The translations under genes and the position numbers were made by a program. Below the pieces are notes generated by a model, which was given only the letters and a program-made list of their open reading frames with translations, was not told where the DNA came from and ran no database searches. Below are positions 54,867 to 63,636 of a DNA stretch of 64,000 nucleotides, piece by piece; position 1 is the first letter of the stretch; each line of letters starts with the position of its first letter. Location of the stretch: assembly GCA_013289665.1 (NCBI GenBank), contig JABCZN010000004.1, positions 62,001-126,000 of the forward strand, given 5' to 3'. Source of the stretch: Acidobacteriota bacterium (lineage in GTDB: Bacteria; Acidobacteriota; Terriglobia; Acidiferrales; UBA7541).

Positions 54867-56330
54867 TTATTGAGGAGGGTTGAGGAATTGTTGGGGTGAG
54901 CGGGTGAGGAAGAGTTGGGTGGCGAGGGCGATGAGGGCGGGAAAGCAGACCAGGACGTAGCGGGGTTCGGGGGTTTCCAGGGTGGTGAGGAAGGCAGTGC
55001 GGGCAAGAATGTAGAGGAAGAAGAAAGAGACCGCGGCACGAGCGGCGGGAGAGCGGCCGAGACGGAACGCCCCCCATAATCCCAGGCCCACATAGAGAAT
55101 ATTTAGGAAGAAAAACAGGATAGTGACGCGCTGGTCCACGGGATCTTCCTGCCGCATGTACATCAGCGGGAAGACATTGCCGGAGACAGGGATGAGTTCG
55201 ATCCGCGGGGTAAACCAGATGCGGACAGCCCGCCGAAAAGGAATGAGGAGATAGGTGCGAAGAGGATGCCGGGCGGTGCGTTCGCGAGCGAGTTGGGCGA
55301 AGACGGCGTCTTCTTCCGGGGTGAGGTTGAGATCCTCGTTGTAGGCGTCGAGAAAGGCGGCAACCTGATTCCGTTCCTCGGGAGTGTCGAAGGCCGCATC
55401 GGGAATATCGCTTAGGTGAATCTCCTCGCCGTTCAACTTCCAGGAAACAAGATAGCAATCGCGGACGCGGTAGAGCCAGGTGCGTTCCCAGGCCATGAAG
55501 CCTTTCGGAATGAGTTCGCCGGGGAGAGAAGCGTCTTTCGGAGTGAGGGGTTGAAATTCGTGGAGCGTCGAAGCGTTGCGAATGGTCCAGGGAACGAGCG
55601 GCAGGGCGGCGGCGAAACTCACGAAGGCGATGGTAAGGACCAAGCGCTGGAATTCTCCGCGGCGGAGAAGCACAACGGCCAGGATGAGGAAAACTGTCAC
55701 AAGCAGGAGCGGCGCTTCGGGGCGGAAGAGAGTGCCGAGGCCGACGACGAAACCGGCGAGCCCGGCGGCCAGCCAATAATTGCTGCCGCTTAGCGGCCAC
55801 TGTCCCAAGGTGGAAACACCTGTGGCGCGAGCGATGACGGCGGCCAGAAACAACATGGCGAGGGCAGTGAAAAATACGGCCCAGACTTCGGTCAAGGGAA
55901 CGGCGGCGTAGTTGGCGGTGAAGGGGCAAATTGCGGCGAGCCAGAGCCCGATGAGGAATGCGCGGCGAGCGTTGTCTTTTTCATTCGATAGGTAAGCGAG
56001 GAACGCGGCGAGGGCGCCGATCAGCACGCAGGTGGATAAATCCACGAAGGCCTGGGCGAGGAGAACGGCGCGGCGGGCGGCTTCCCCGACATGTCCCGTC
56101 AAGGCATAGACGATGGCCAGAAATGCGGGATACCCGGGCATGCGGATGTCCACAGAGACGGGCTGGCCGGCTATGTCCATGGCGTATTTCGCGTGTTTCA
56201 GCCAGTTGGTGGCGAGCTGATCGTAAATGACGGTGTCGCCCGAGCCGGCGGGAAACTTCCATACAAAAAAGAGGCGCATTGCGGCGCCGATAACGAGAGC
56301 CAGGATGGGGCTGGAGAAAATTCGCTTCAT
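54867..56330 (-). CDS. GT-C fold glycosyltransferase (GT39/ArnT-like membrane protein)
   Basis: 487 residues with about 11 membrane spans. The first luminal loop carries the acidic residues typical of dolichyl/undecaprenyl-phosphate sugar transferases: SVDIRMPGYPAFLAI. LFRPEAPLLL and PWTIRNA are other conserved spots. It probably transfers a sugar from a polyprenyl carrier to a glycan or lipid on the outside of the inner membrane. ATG 56330 gives a first span right away. It is divergent from the GH18-CE4-GT2 gene by 100 bases, suggesting a shared regulatory region and a cell-surface glycan role. Confidence 0.85.
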   Translation of the reverse strand: MKRIFSSPILALVIGAAMRLFFVWKFPAGSGDTVIYDQLATNWLKHAKYAMDIAGQPVSVDIRMPGYPAFLAIVYALTGHVGEAARRAVLLAQAFVDLSTCVLIGALAAFLAYLSNEKDNARRAFLIGLWLAAICPFTANYAAVPLTEVWAVFFTALAMLFLAAVIARATGVSTLGQWPLSGSNYWLAAGLAGFVVGLGTLFRPEAPLLLVTVFLILAVVLLRRGEFQRLVLTIAFVSFAAALPLVPWTIRNASTLHEFQPLTPKDASLPGELIPKGFMAWERTWLYRVRDCYLVSWKLNGEEIHLSDIPDAAFDTPEERNQVAAFLDAYNEDLNLTPEEDAVFAQLARERTARHPLRTYLLIPFRRAVRIWFTPRIELIPVSGNVFPLMYMRQEDPVDQRVTILFFFLNILYVGLGLWGAFRLGRSPAARAAVSFFFLYILARTAFLTTLETPEPRYVLVCFPALIALATQLFLTRSPQQFLNPPQ

Positions 56331-56430
56331 TCGTGCTTTGCATCTTACAATAAGGAGGATTTTGTTCCACTCGACGGAGTGCGTTGTCCCGAAGTGCGAT
56401 CCCGCCCGCGCCTGAGGGCAGCCAGGGTTC

Positions 56431-59400
56431 ATGAAAGAACGAAAACCTATTTTTTACGACTCGGAGAAAGTCCGCTGGCGGCGGACGCGCCGCATCCTGG
56501 AAGTCAGCGGCGCGCTGCTGACGCTGCTGCTGATTTATTTCTTCCTGACGATCGCGGGGAGCGTAGAATTGCCGGCGGCGCTGCTGCCCGACACGCGGCC
56601 CATCTATCACTCGATCAAAAAAAAGCTGTTGAAGCCGGTGGTACAGCGCGAGGGACGCCACAAGCGGGTGGCAAACATCGGACAGGTTCCCGCAAAGTAT
56701 GACCCGCTGCGCGCGGCGTTTTTCGTAAGCTGGGACCCCAACAGCCTGGCCTCGCTTAAAAAACATTACAAAGACATCGACCTGCTGATGCCGGAGCAAT
56801 TGCACGCGGTGACGCCCGATGGGGCGATCACGGTGGTGGACTACGAACGGAACCAGACGGTCGAGGCATCGCCGGCCGAAGCGTTCTCGCGGCTGCAGCA
56901 GGACAAGCTGCACCAGTGGATGCGTTCCCTGACACCGCCGCTGGAACTGCCGATGATGGGCCTGCTGAACAATTACGACGGCGCGGTGTGGCGGGTGAAG
57001 GAAATGGCGGAGCTGCTGGGGAACCCGGCTGCGCGCGGCCGGCTGATTTCCGACGTCACGCAATACGCGGTGGCGGCGAAACAGGCTGGGATCGTGGTGG
57101 ACTTCGAGGAAGTGCCGGACGAGAGCCAGGACAATTTCCAGAAATTTATTGGACAGTTTGCGCCCGCGTTGCACGCGGTTGGGCTGAAGCTGATGATTGC
57201 GCTGCCGGCGCGGGACGACTCGTATGACTATGAATTTTTCGGCAAGGAGACCGACGCGATCATCCTGATGAACTACGACCAGCACTGGCTGACGTCGCCG
57301 CCCGGGCCGATCGCGGCGCAGGACTGGTTTGTGGAAAACCTGCGGCAGGTGCTGGAGGTGGTGCCGGCGCAGAAGATCGTGGTGGGCATCGCAAACTATT
57401 CCTACGACTGGACGGAAACTTCGAAGAAGGAAAAGCCGCACGCGGAGGAATTCAGCATCCAGGAAGCGCTGCTGCACGCCTATGAATCGGAAAGCGAGGT
57501 GGAGTTCGATCCGGCGACTTTGAATCCGCATTATTCGTATTCGGATGAGCAAAACCACACGCACCAGGTATGGATGCTCGATGCGGTGACGGCGTACAAC
57601 GAATTGCGGGCGAGCGAACGGCTGGGCGTGCAGGGAACGGCGCTGTGGAGGCTGGGATCGTCGGATTCCTCGTTGTGGCCGGTGTGGGATGCGACGCACC
57701 CGGATGACGCGGCGCGCGCGAAGCTGGCGGACCTGCCGCCGGGGCCGGACCTGATTTTGGAGGGCGACGGAGATATCTGGCACATCGCGGACGTGCCGAA
57801 GCAGGGGCACCGCAGCATTACCTACGATCCGGCAACGGCGCTGATTACCGGCGAAAAGTATGATGCGTATCCGCTTTCCTATGACATTGACCAGATCGGC
57901 GGGGCGAAAAAGAAGGTGGTGTTGTCGTTTGACGACGGGCCGGACCGCAGATGGACGCCGAGGATTCTGGATATCTTGAAAGAAAAGAAAGTACCGGGGA
58001 TATTTTTTGTGATTGGGGACCAGGCGAACCGCGCGCCAGACCTGCTGAAGCGGGAATACAACGAGGGGCACGAGATCGGGAACCACACCTGGACGCACCC
58101 GCAGTTCGATGAAATTTCGCGGACGCAGCTGAAGTGGGAACTGAACCTGACACAGCGGCTGATCGAAAGCACGCTCGGAGTAAAATCGCTCTTTTTCCGC
58201 CCGCCCTACGGCATCGATCACCAGCCCGAATATGCGGAGGAAGTGGCGCAACTTCCCTACCCGCAGGAATTGGGCTACATCATCGTGGGGCAGCGGATCG
58301 ATCCCGACGACTGGCGAATGACGGAAGACAAGCGTCAACGCCCGGCGCAGGAAATTGCGGACGACGTGGTGCGGCAGGCAAAGAATGGAAACATTGTGCT
58401 GCTGCACGACGGAGGAGGGGAGCGCGCGCAAACGTTGGCCGCGCTGCCGCTGATCATTGACCAGTTGAGGGCGCGAGGGTATCAATTTGTGTCGGTGGCG
58501 GCTCTGTTGGGGAAAACGCGCGCGGACCTGATGCTGCCGCTGACGTTCCGCGAACGGCTGGCGGCGCAGGCGGACGGATTCATTTTCAGCATATTTCAGT
58601 GGTCACGGTTCGCCATCGCAACGGTTTTTATTCTGGGGATTGTGCTGGTGAGCGGGCGGGCGGTGATCATCGGCATATTGGCGATCATCGAAAAACTGCG
58701 GCCAGACAACGCGAAACTGGCGGAACCTTCGCCGGGAGTGACGGTGCTGATCCCTGCGTACAACGAAGAGAGCGTGATCGTGCAGACGGTCGAATCGGTG
58801 CTGCACTCGGATTTGAGCGATATCCGCGTGATTGTGGTGGACGACGGATCGTCAGACCGGACGCTCGCGATCCTGGAAAACAATTTTGGCAACAACGGCT
58901 GCGTGCAGATCCTTCATCAAGTGAACCGGGGGAAGGCGGCGGCCCTGAACAATGCGCTCTCGCACGCGCGGACGGCGTTCGTGGTGACGATTGACGCGGA
59001 CACGGAAATTGAGGCGGATGCGATTCAGAAGCTGCTGCGGCATTTTTCGGACCCGAAAGTGGGCGCGGTGGCGGGAAACGTAAAGGTGGGCAACCGTTCG
59101 CGCTGGCTGACGCGCTGGCAAGCGCTCGAATATATCACCAGCCAGAACATGGAGAAGCGCGCGTTTGATTTGCTGAATTGCATCACGGTGGTGCCCGGAG
59201 CGCTTGGCGCGTGGCGAAGAGAAGCGATCGAGGCGGTGGGAGGAATCACGGCGGACACGGTGGCGGAAGACGCGGACCTGACGATCGCGATCCGGCGGCT
59301 GGGATGGCGGGTTACCTACGATGAAGAGGCGATCGCATGGACCGAAGCGCCGGAGACTCCGGGGCAGCTGATCCGGCAGAGGTTCCGGTGGACGTTTGGG

Positions 59401-59862
59401 ACGCTGCAATCGTTCTGGAAACACAGCGACACGCTGTTCCGGCCGAAGTACGGAACGCTCGGATGGGTGGCGCTGCCGAATATTTTTGTGTTTCAGATTT
59501 TGCTGCCGTTGTTTTCGCCGGTGCTGGACCTTTTGTTTTTGGGGAGCCTGGCGCTCTGGGGACTGGCGGGGCTGCACATCACGCAGATTCCGCAGTTGTG
59601 GACGGCAGCGGACGTGCAGCATTCCGTGGTGTTTTTCCTGGGATTCCTGCTGATTGACGTGCTGACGTGCGTGATCGCGTTTGCGCTGGAGAGGCACGAA
59701 GACTGGACGCTGCTGATTCCGGTGCTGCTGCAGAGATTTTATTACCGGCAGCTGATGTATATCGTGCTGTTCCGGTCGGTGAAGGAAGCGGTGAGCGGGC
59801 GGCCGGTGGGGTGGAAGGGCGTGGAGAAGGAACCGCCGGCGATGGAGCCGGCGACGTTGTAA
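56431..59862 (+). CDS. Three-enzyme membrane protein: GH18-like, CE4 deacetylase, GT2 synthase
   Basis: 1143 residues. Order: membrane helix (about 25-45); GH18-like domain (about 80-430) with VDFEE near 222-227; CE4 polysaccharide deacetylase (about 490-690) with SFDDGPD, GNHTWTHP, RPPYG and LLHDGGG; membrane helix (about 726-752); GT2 domain with VLIPAYNEE (about 772), DADTE (855), EDADL (946) and QRFRW (981); four C-terminal spans. The GT2 part should build a beta-linked N-acetylglucosamine-type polymer from the cytoplasm, and the periplasmic domains deacetylate and cut it. This joins in one chain what PgaB and PgaC do separately. Polymer identity is an inference. Confidence 0.9.
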   Translation: MKERKPIFYDSEKVRWRRTRRILEVSGALLTLLLIYFFLTIAGSVELPAALLPDTRPIYHSIKKKLLKPVVQREGRHKRVANIGQVPAKYDPLRAAFFVSWDPNSLASLKKHYKDIDLLMPEQLHAVTPDGAITVVDYERNQTVEASPAEAFSRLQQDKLHQWMRSLTPPLELPMMGLLNNYDGAVWRVKEMAELLGNPAARGRLISDVTQYAVAAKQAGIVVDFEEVPDESQDNFQKFIGQFAPALHAVGLKLMIALPARDDSYDYEFFGKETDAIILMNYDQHWLTSPPGPIAAQDWFVENLRQVLEVVPAQKIVVGIANYSYDWTETSKKEKPHAEEFSIQEALLHAYESESEVEFDPATLNPHYSYSDEQNHTHQVWMLDAVTAYNELRASERLGVQGTALWRLGSSDSSLWPVWDATHPDDAARAKLADLPPGPDLILEGDGDIWHIADVPKQGHRSITYDPATALITGEKYDAYPLSYDIDQIGGAKKKVVLSFDDGPDRRWTPRILDILKEKKVPGIFFVIGDQANRAPDLLKREYNEGHEIGNHTWTHPQFDEISRTQLKWELNLTQRLIESTLGVKSLFFRPPYGIDHQPEYAEEVAQLPYPQELGYIIVGQRIDPDDWRMTEDKRQRPAQEIADDVVRQAKNGNIVLLHDGGGERAQTLAALPLIIDQLRARGYQFVSVAALLGKTRADLMLPLTFRERLAAQADGFIFSIFQWSRFAIATVFILGIVLVSGRAVIIGILAIIEKLRPDNAKLAEPSPGVTVLIPAYNEESVIVQTVESVLHSDLSDIRVIVVDDGSSDRTLAILENNFGNNGCVQILHQVNRGKAAALNNALSHARTAFVVTIDADTEIEADAIQKLLRHFSDPKVGAVAGNVKVGNRSRWLTRWQALEYITSQNMEKRAFDLLNCITVVPGALGAWRREAIEAVGGITADTVAEDADLTIAIRRLGWRVTYDEEAIAWTEAPETPGQLIRQRFRWTFGTLQSFWKHSDTLFRPKYGTLGWVALPNIFVFQILLPLFSPVLDLLFLGSLALWGLAGLHITQIPQLWTAADVQHSVVFFLGFLLIDVLTCVIAFALERHEDWTLLIPVLLQRFYYRQLMYIVLFRSVKEAVSGRPVGWKGVEKEPPAMEPATL

Positions 59863-60025
59863 TCGATTGAGTCCCTGTTAGTTTCACGGACGTTTCGTAG
59901 TTCCCCAAGCATTTGGACCATCTCGCCGGGAAGGCCGGGAGCGAATTCCAGCGTGGTGGAAGTGCGTCAAAACGGGTACGCGCTAGCGGCCTCTTTTACA
60001 ACTTTTTACAATCCTTTGCGTTGGC

Positions 60026-60055
60026 TTGACACATTCGTTTCGGCAAGCCTTTATA
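60026..60055 (+). promoter_or_regulatory. Possible promoter of the histidine kinase operon
   Basis: -35 TTGACA (60026-60031) and TTTATA (60050-60055) 18 bases apart; an alternative -10, TATAGT, lies 20 bases away. About 45 bases upstream of the kinase ATG. Confidence 0.5.
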
Positions 60056-60099
60056 GTCATGCCCGGTAAGATCGACGGAAAGACCGGGCGAGGGTTGGA

Positions 60100-61782
60100 A
60101 TGTCCAAGAAATGGCGATTGACGGACCGCACGCGAACGCTCCTGACACTGGAGCTGGCCATTGTGCTGCCAGCGGCAGCCTTGATGGGTTTCAGCATCTG
60201 GAACCTGAAGCATATCCAGCGGTCTGAGGCTGTCGAGGCAGCCATCCAACGCGACTTTTCCCACGTACTGAAGATTGCCGAGAAGAAAACCTGGCACAAA
60301 GCCAACGATATGGTCATTCCTGTTCGTAACAAGTTTCCTAACGCCGACGGGGATCGCGACAAAATCAAGGCCAAACTCGAGCAAATGCTGACGGAATATC
60401 CCGAATTCGCGTACGCGTTCCTGTACGACAAGAAGAGCAATCTGTTTGTGAGCCGGGCGCAGCCGGGACGCGACTGGGATTCGGGATTCTACGCGCGCGC
60501 TCAGGAGTCGATCAACATGGCACAGTCGTGGATTTCTCTGGATGCCCCCCAGATGGCCGCGAAGGTTCACCGGATGGAGAAGGAGGACGAGCCAGTGCTG
60601 TTTGAAGGCGGCTGGATGCTAAACGATAATCAGCGCGCCTACTATAACCTGGCTTACTTTATCCCGCCCGACGTGCCGAAAGATCGCGTGGAGCTTGGGT
60701 TTGTCTCGTTTGACGAAGACTATCTCCGCAAGACGTTTTTGCCCGCGATGATGAAGGATGTATTGACCAGCAGGAGCAATGTGCTGCAGCTCGAAGAGAA
60801 TCCGCCTGTCATGATGATTCATCCGTCGAAGGATCCCGCTCCCTGGGTATCCTCCGCAAATTGGGACGGGGGCAATCCGGAGGCGGACCGCAGTTTTGAA
60901 CTTGTTTTCCCCGGGTTAAGCGTAGCGATCAAATACCAGGGAACAACGGTTGCCGATATAGGCTCTAAATTCCTCAGGTATAACTACATTGTCCTTGCGG
61001 CACTCTCCGTACTTATGGCCGGTGGAATTTGGCTGACCTATCGCAACGTCTCCAGAGAAATGACACTCGCGAGAGTGAAATCCGATTTTGTCGCCAACGT
61101 CTCACACGAATTGCGAACGCCTCTGGCTCTCATCCGGCTCTATGCCGAAACGCTGGAGTTGGGGCGGCTGAAGGACAAGGAGAAATACCAGGAGTATTTT
61201 CGCATTATCCGGGAGGAGAGCGAACGCCTGACGGCGCTCATCAACAACATCCTGGATTTTTCCCGAATCGAGGCCGGGCGTAAGGAATATGAGTTTCAGG
61301 AAACTGACCTGGGTGAATTGGTTCATTCGACCCTGGAATCCTATCGGTTCCAAATCCAGCAAAATGGATTCGCGTTCGAGGAAAACATTTCCGGCGATAT
61401 TCCACCAGTGAAGGTGGATCGCGAGGCGATTGCGCGATCGCTGCTCAACCTGGTGAACAATGCGCTGAAGTATTCCAGGGATCGGAAGTTCATCGGCGTG
61501 AGCCTATATCGCTCCGGCGGCTCCATAAACCTGGAAGTCCGGGACAGCGGCATCGGTATTCCAGCCAACGAACAGGACAAAATCTTCGAGAAGTTTTACC
61601 GCTGCGGCGATCCGCTGGTGCACAACGTGAAGGGATCAGGGTTGGGTCTCTCCCTCGTCCGTCATATCGCGCGGGCGCACGGAGGGGATGTAACGGTGGA
61701 AAGCGCCCCCGAAAAAGGCAGCAAATTCACGATCGCGCTGCCGTTCGCTTCCGCTTCACAAACGGGAAGCGCAACCGCGTAA
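60100..61782 (+). CDS. Sensor histidine kinase with large extracytoplasmic domain
   Basis: 560 residues. Two membrane helices (about 15-36 and 295-318) enclose a 250-residue extracytoplasmic sensor region, CACHE-like by size but unassigned. Then come the dimerisation helix with the phospho-acceptor in VSHELRTPLALI (about residue 337) and an HATPase domain with N-box LLNLVNNALKYS, VRDSGIGIP and GSGLGLSLVRH. It autophosphorylates and passes phosphate to the regulator encoded 45 bases downstream. The signal it senses is unknown. Confidence 0.92.
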   Translation: MSKKWRLTDRTRTLLTLELAIVLPAAALMGFSIWNLKHIQRSEAVEAAIQRDFSHVLKIAEKKTWHKANDMVIPVRNKFPNADGDRDKIKAKLEQMLTEYPEFAYAFLYDKKSNLFVSRAQPGRDWDSGFYARAQESINMAQSWISLDAPQMAAKVHRMEKEDEPVLFEGGWMLNDNQRAYYNLAYFIPPDVPKDRVELGFVSFDEDYLRKTFLPAMMKDVLTSRSNVLQLEENPPVMMIHPSKDPAPWVSSANWDGGNPEADRSFELVFPGLSVAIKYQGTTVADIGSKFLRYNYIVLAALSVLMAGGIWLTYRNVSREMTLARVKSDFVANVSHELRTPLALIRLYAETLELGRLKDKEKYQEYFRIIREESERLTALINNILDFSRIEAGRKEYEFQETDLGELVHSTLESYRFQIQQNGFAFEENISGDIPPVKVDREAIARSLLNLVNNALKYSRDRKFIGVSLYRSGGSINLEVRDSGIGIPANEQDKIFEKFYRCGDPLVHNVKGSGLGLSLVRHIARAHGGDVTVESAPEKGSKFTIALPFASASQTGSATA

Positions 61783-61827
61783 GGGTTACTGAGCAACACT
61801 GTTCGGGTCATGGAAAAGGGAGACGGT

Positions 61828-62514
61828 ATGTGTCCAGTGAAGATTCTGATAGTCGAGGACGAGCCGAACATGGTTGCCGGCCTACGCGATAACTTCGAGT
61901 TCGAGGGGTTTCAGGTGCTGACGGCGCTCGATGGCGTCGAGGGCCTCGAGCGGGCGCTGAAGGATTCTCCGGACCTGGTCGTACTGGATGTGATGATGCC
62001 GCGCATGAGCGGGCTGGATGTGTGCAAGCAGCTGAAGGCCAAGCGTCCCTCAATTCCCATCATCATGCTTACGGCACGCGGGCAGGAGGTGGACAAGGTT
62101 GTCGGCCTGGAACTTGGCGCCGATGATTACGTCACGAAGCCTTTCTCGATCCGGGAATTACTCGCTCGTGTAAAAGCTGTTCTACGGCGGGCACAGGCAC
62201 TTCCGAAAGAGCAGGACCGCTATACCTTCGGGGATGTGGACGTGAATTTGCGGAGCTACCAGGTGACCCGGGGTGGTAACCCGGTGGAATTTTCAAGCAA
62301 GGAATTTGAGCTGCTGAAGCATTTTCTATGTCACTCCGGGGAGACGCTGAGCCGCGAGCGGCTGCTCGACGAGGTCTGGGGATATGAAAACTTCCCAACC
62401 ACACGGACGGTGGATGCTCATATCGTGCGGATTCGACAGAAACTTGAGCCAGTTCCAGAGCAGCCGCGATTTTTCCTGACCGTGCACGGGGTGGGTTACA
62501 AGTTCGTAGGATGA
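61828..62514 (+). CDS. OmpR/PhoB-family response regulator
   Basis: 228 residues. A receiver domain (ILIVEDEPNM, phospho-acceptor Asp in LVVLDVMMPRMSG, Lys in YVTKPF) and a C-terminal winged helix (FSSKEFELLKHFL, then TVDAHIVRIRQKLE). Start: the ATG at 61828 has AGGGAG six bases upstream; the ATG 18 bases earlier lacks one. It is cognate to the preceding kinase. Its stop is two bases from the next ATG, so the PP2C gene is cotranscribed. Confidence 0.95.
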   Translation: MCPVKILIVEDEPNMVAGLRDNFEFEGFQVLTALDGVEGLERALKDSPDLVVLDVMMPRMSGLDVCKQLKAKRPSIPIIMLTARGQEVDKVVGLELGADDYVTKPFSIRELLARVKAVLRRAQALPKEQDRYTFGDVDVNLRSYQVTRGGNPVEFSSKEFELLKHFLCHSGETLSRERLLDEVWGYENFPTTRTVDAHIVRIRQKLEPVPEQPRFFLTVHGVGYKFVG

Positions 62515-62515
62515 A

Positions 62516-63556
62516 ATGAACATGATCACGCCAGTTACAGAAAGACAGAACGCGCCGCGAAAGCTGCCGGGGAAGCGCCCAGCGCTGGCCGCGAACCCCG
62601 CCGCGGAGGGGCAGGCACGCAAGCAGGCGCCTGCTGCCACAGCGACCCACTTCAGAGAGAGCGCCCCGTTGCTGAAAGACGAGCTCGAGAGCGTGCGCCG
62701 TGAGCATGTAAAACTGCAGCAAGCCATTTATGAGGCGGCCCAGATTCAACGGCGGCTATGCGCCCCGCGCGAATTGGTATCGGGCGAGTTCGAAATTGCC
62801 GGCGAAATTTTCCCGGTACGCCACCTGTCGGGGGATTTTTTCAAGGTGATGAAACTCGACTCCGTGCTTGGGATAACCGTGGGTGACATCGCGGGCAAAG
62901 GATTGTCGGCAGGAATCTGGCAGGCCCATTTGATGGACCTGATTCAACGCTCGGCGAGAACCAACTTGCCGCCCGCAGACGTGGTCACCAGGGTCAATCG
63001 CGAATTGTGCCGGGATCAGAACGAGCCGCCGATCGCAGCCCTGTTCTTTGCCCGACTCGATCCCGAGAGCGGTGAACTTGTCTACTGCAGCGCCGGCCTG
63101 CCGCCTCCGCTGCTTTTGCGGCGCGACAGGTCGGTGGAACGGCTCGAAAAGGGCGGCCCGATGCTAGGCGCGCTTAAAGAAGCGAAATACGAGGCGGGGA
63201 GTGTCTGCCTGGATCCGGGCGATTTGCTGCTGGCTTATTCCGACGGCCTTACAGAATGCCGGAATCCCCTGGACGAGGAGTTTGAGATGGAAAGGTTAAC
63301 GGCTGCAGCGAAGGCAATCGGCGGAGCCACTGCAAACCAGGTTCTCTTTTCCACTCTAGGGGCGGTCCTCGACTTCGCCGACACGTGTTCGCCGAGCGAT
63401 GATTTGACGCTCCTGGTCGTCCGCCGCCGCGAAGCCATGGCGCCGGAGCGCCCTTCCGCAGGCAACAAAGAGATTTCAAGGCCTCGACGGGGCCAGAGTT
63501 TCGATGTTCGATCGAGGCAAGCCGCGAGCGAAGCGAAAAAAGGTTCAGCTAGCTGA
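62516..63556 (+). CDS. PP2C-type serine phosphatase (RsbU/SpoIIE family)
   Basis: 346 residues. A low-complexity N-terminus (about 1-45) and a coiled coil (about 55-80, LESVRREHVKLQQAIYEAAQ) lead to an RsbU-like PP2C domain: metal-binding aspartates in HLSGDFF, VGDIAGKG, YSDGLTE and SDDLTLLV. Such phosphatases act on anti-anti-sigma proteins in partner-switching or on other phosphoproteins. No anti-sigma antagonist is next to it. The Pro/Arg-rich tail after about 300 is disordered. It begins one base after the regulator stop. Confidence 0.9.
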   Translation: MNMITPVTERQNAPRKLPGKRPALAANPAAEGQARKQAPAATATHFRESAPLLKDELESVRREHVKLQQAIYEAAQIQRRLCAPRELVSGEFEIAGEIFPVRHLSGDFFKVMKLDSVLGITVGDIAGKGLSAGIWQAHLMDLIQRSARTNLPPADVVTRVNRELCRDQNEPPIAALFFARLDPESGELVYCSAGLPPPLLLRRDRSVERLEKGGPMLGALKEAKYEAGSVCLDPGDLLLAYSDGLTECRNPLDEEFEMERLTAAAKAIGGATANQVLFSTLGAVLDFADTCSPSDDLTLLVVRRREAMAPERPSAGNKEISRPRRGQSFDVRSRQAASEAKKGSAS

Positions 63557-63636
63557 ACAAAGGTAACGACGAGCTCGGCCATTTGCAGCGAGCACGACGC
63601 TACTCGTGTGTCCAAGTTCAGAGGAAAGGACCGGTG

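Noticed and set aside
56031..56050. A DnaA-box-like GTGGATAA within GTGGATAAATCCAC
   Set aside because: It is single, lies inside the GT-C coding sequence, and is nearly 10 kb from the asymmetry switch; one match is not evidence for an origin.
55981..58485. An 834-codon open frame on the minus strand overlapping the three-enzyme gene
   Set aside because: The product is dominated by Arg, His, Pro and Val as expected for antisense of a GC-rich gene, it resembles no protein, and the plus-strand gene has every domain motif.
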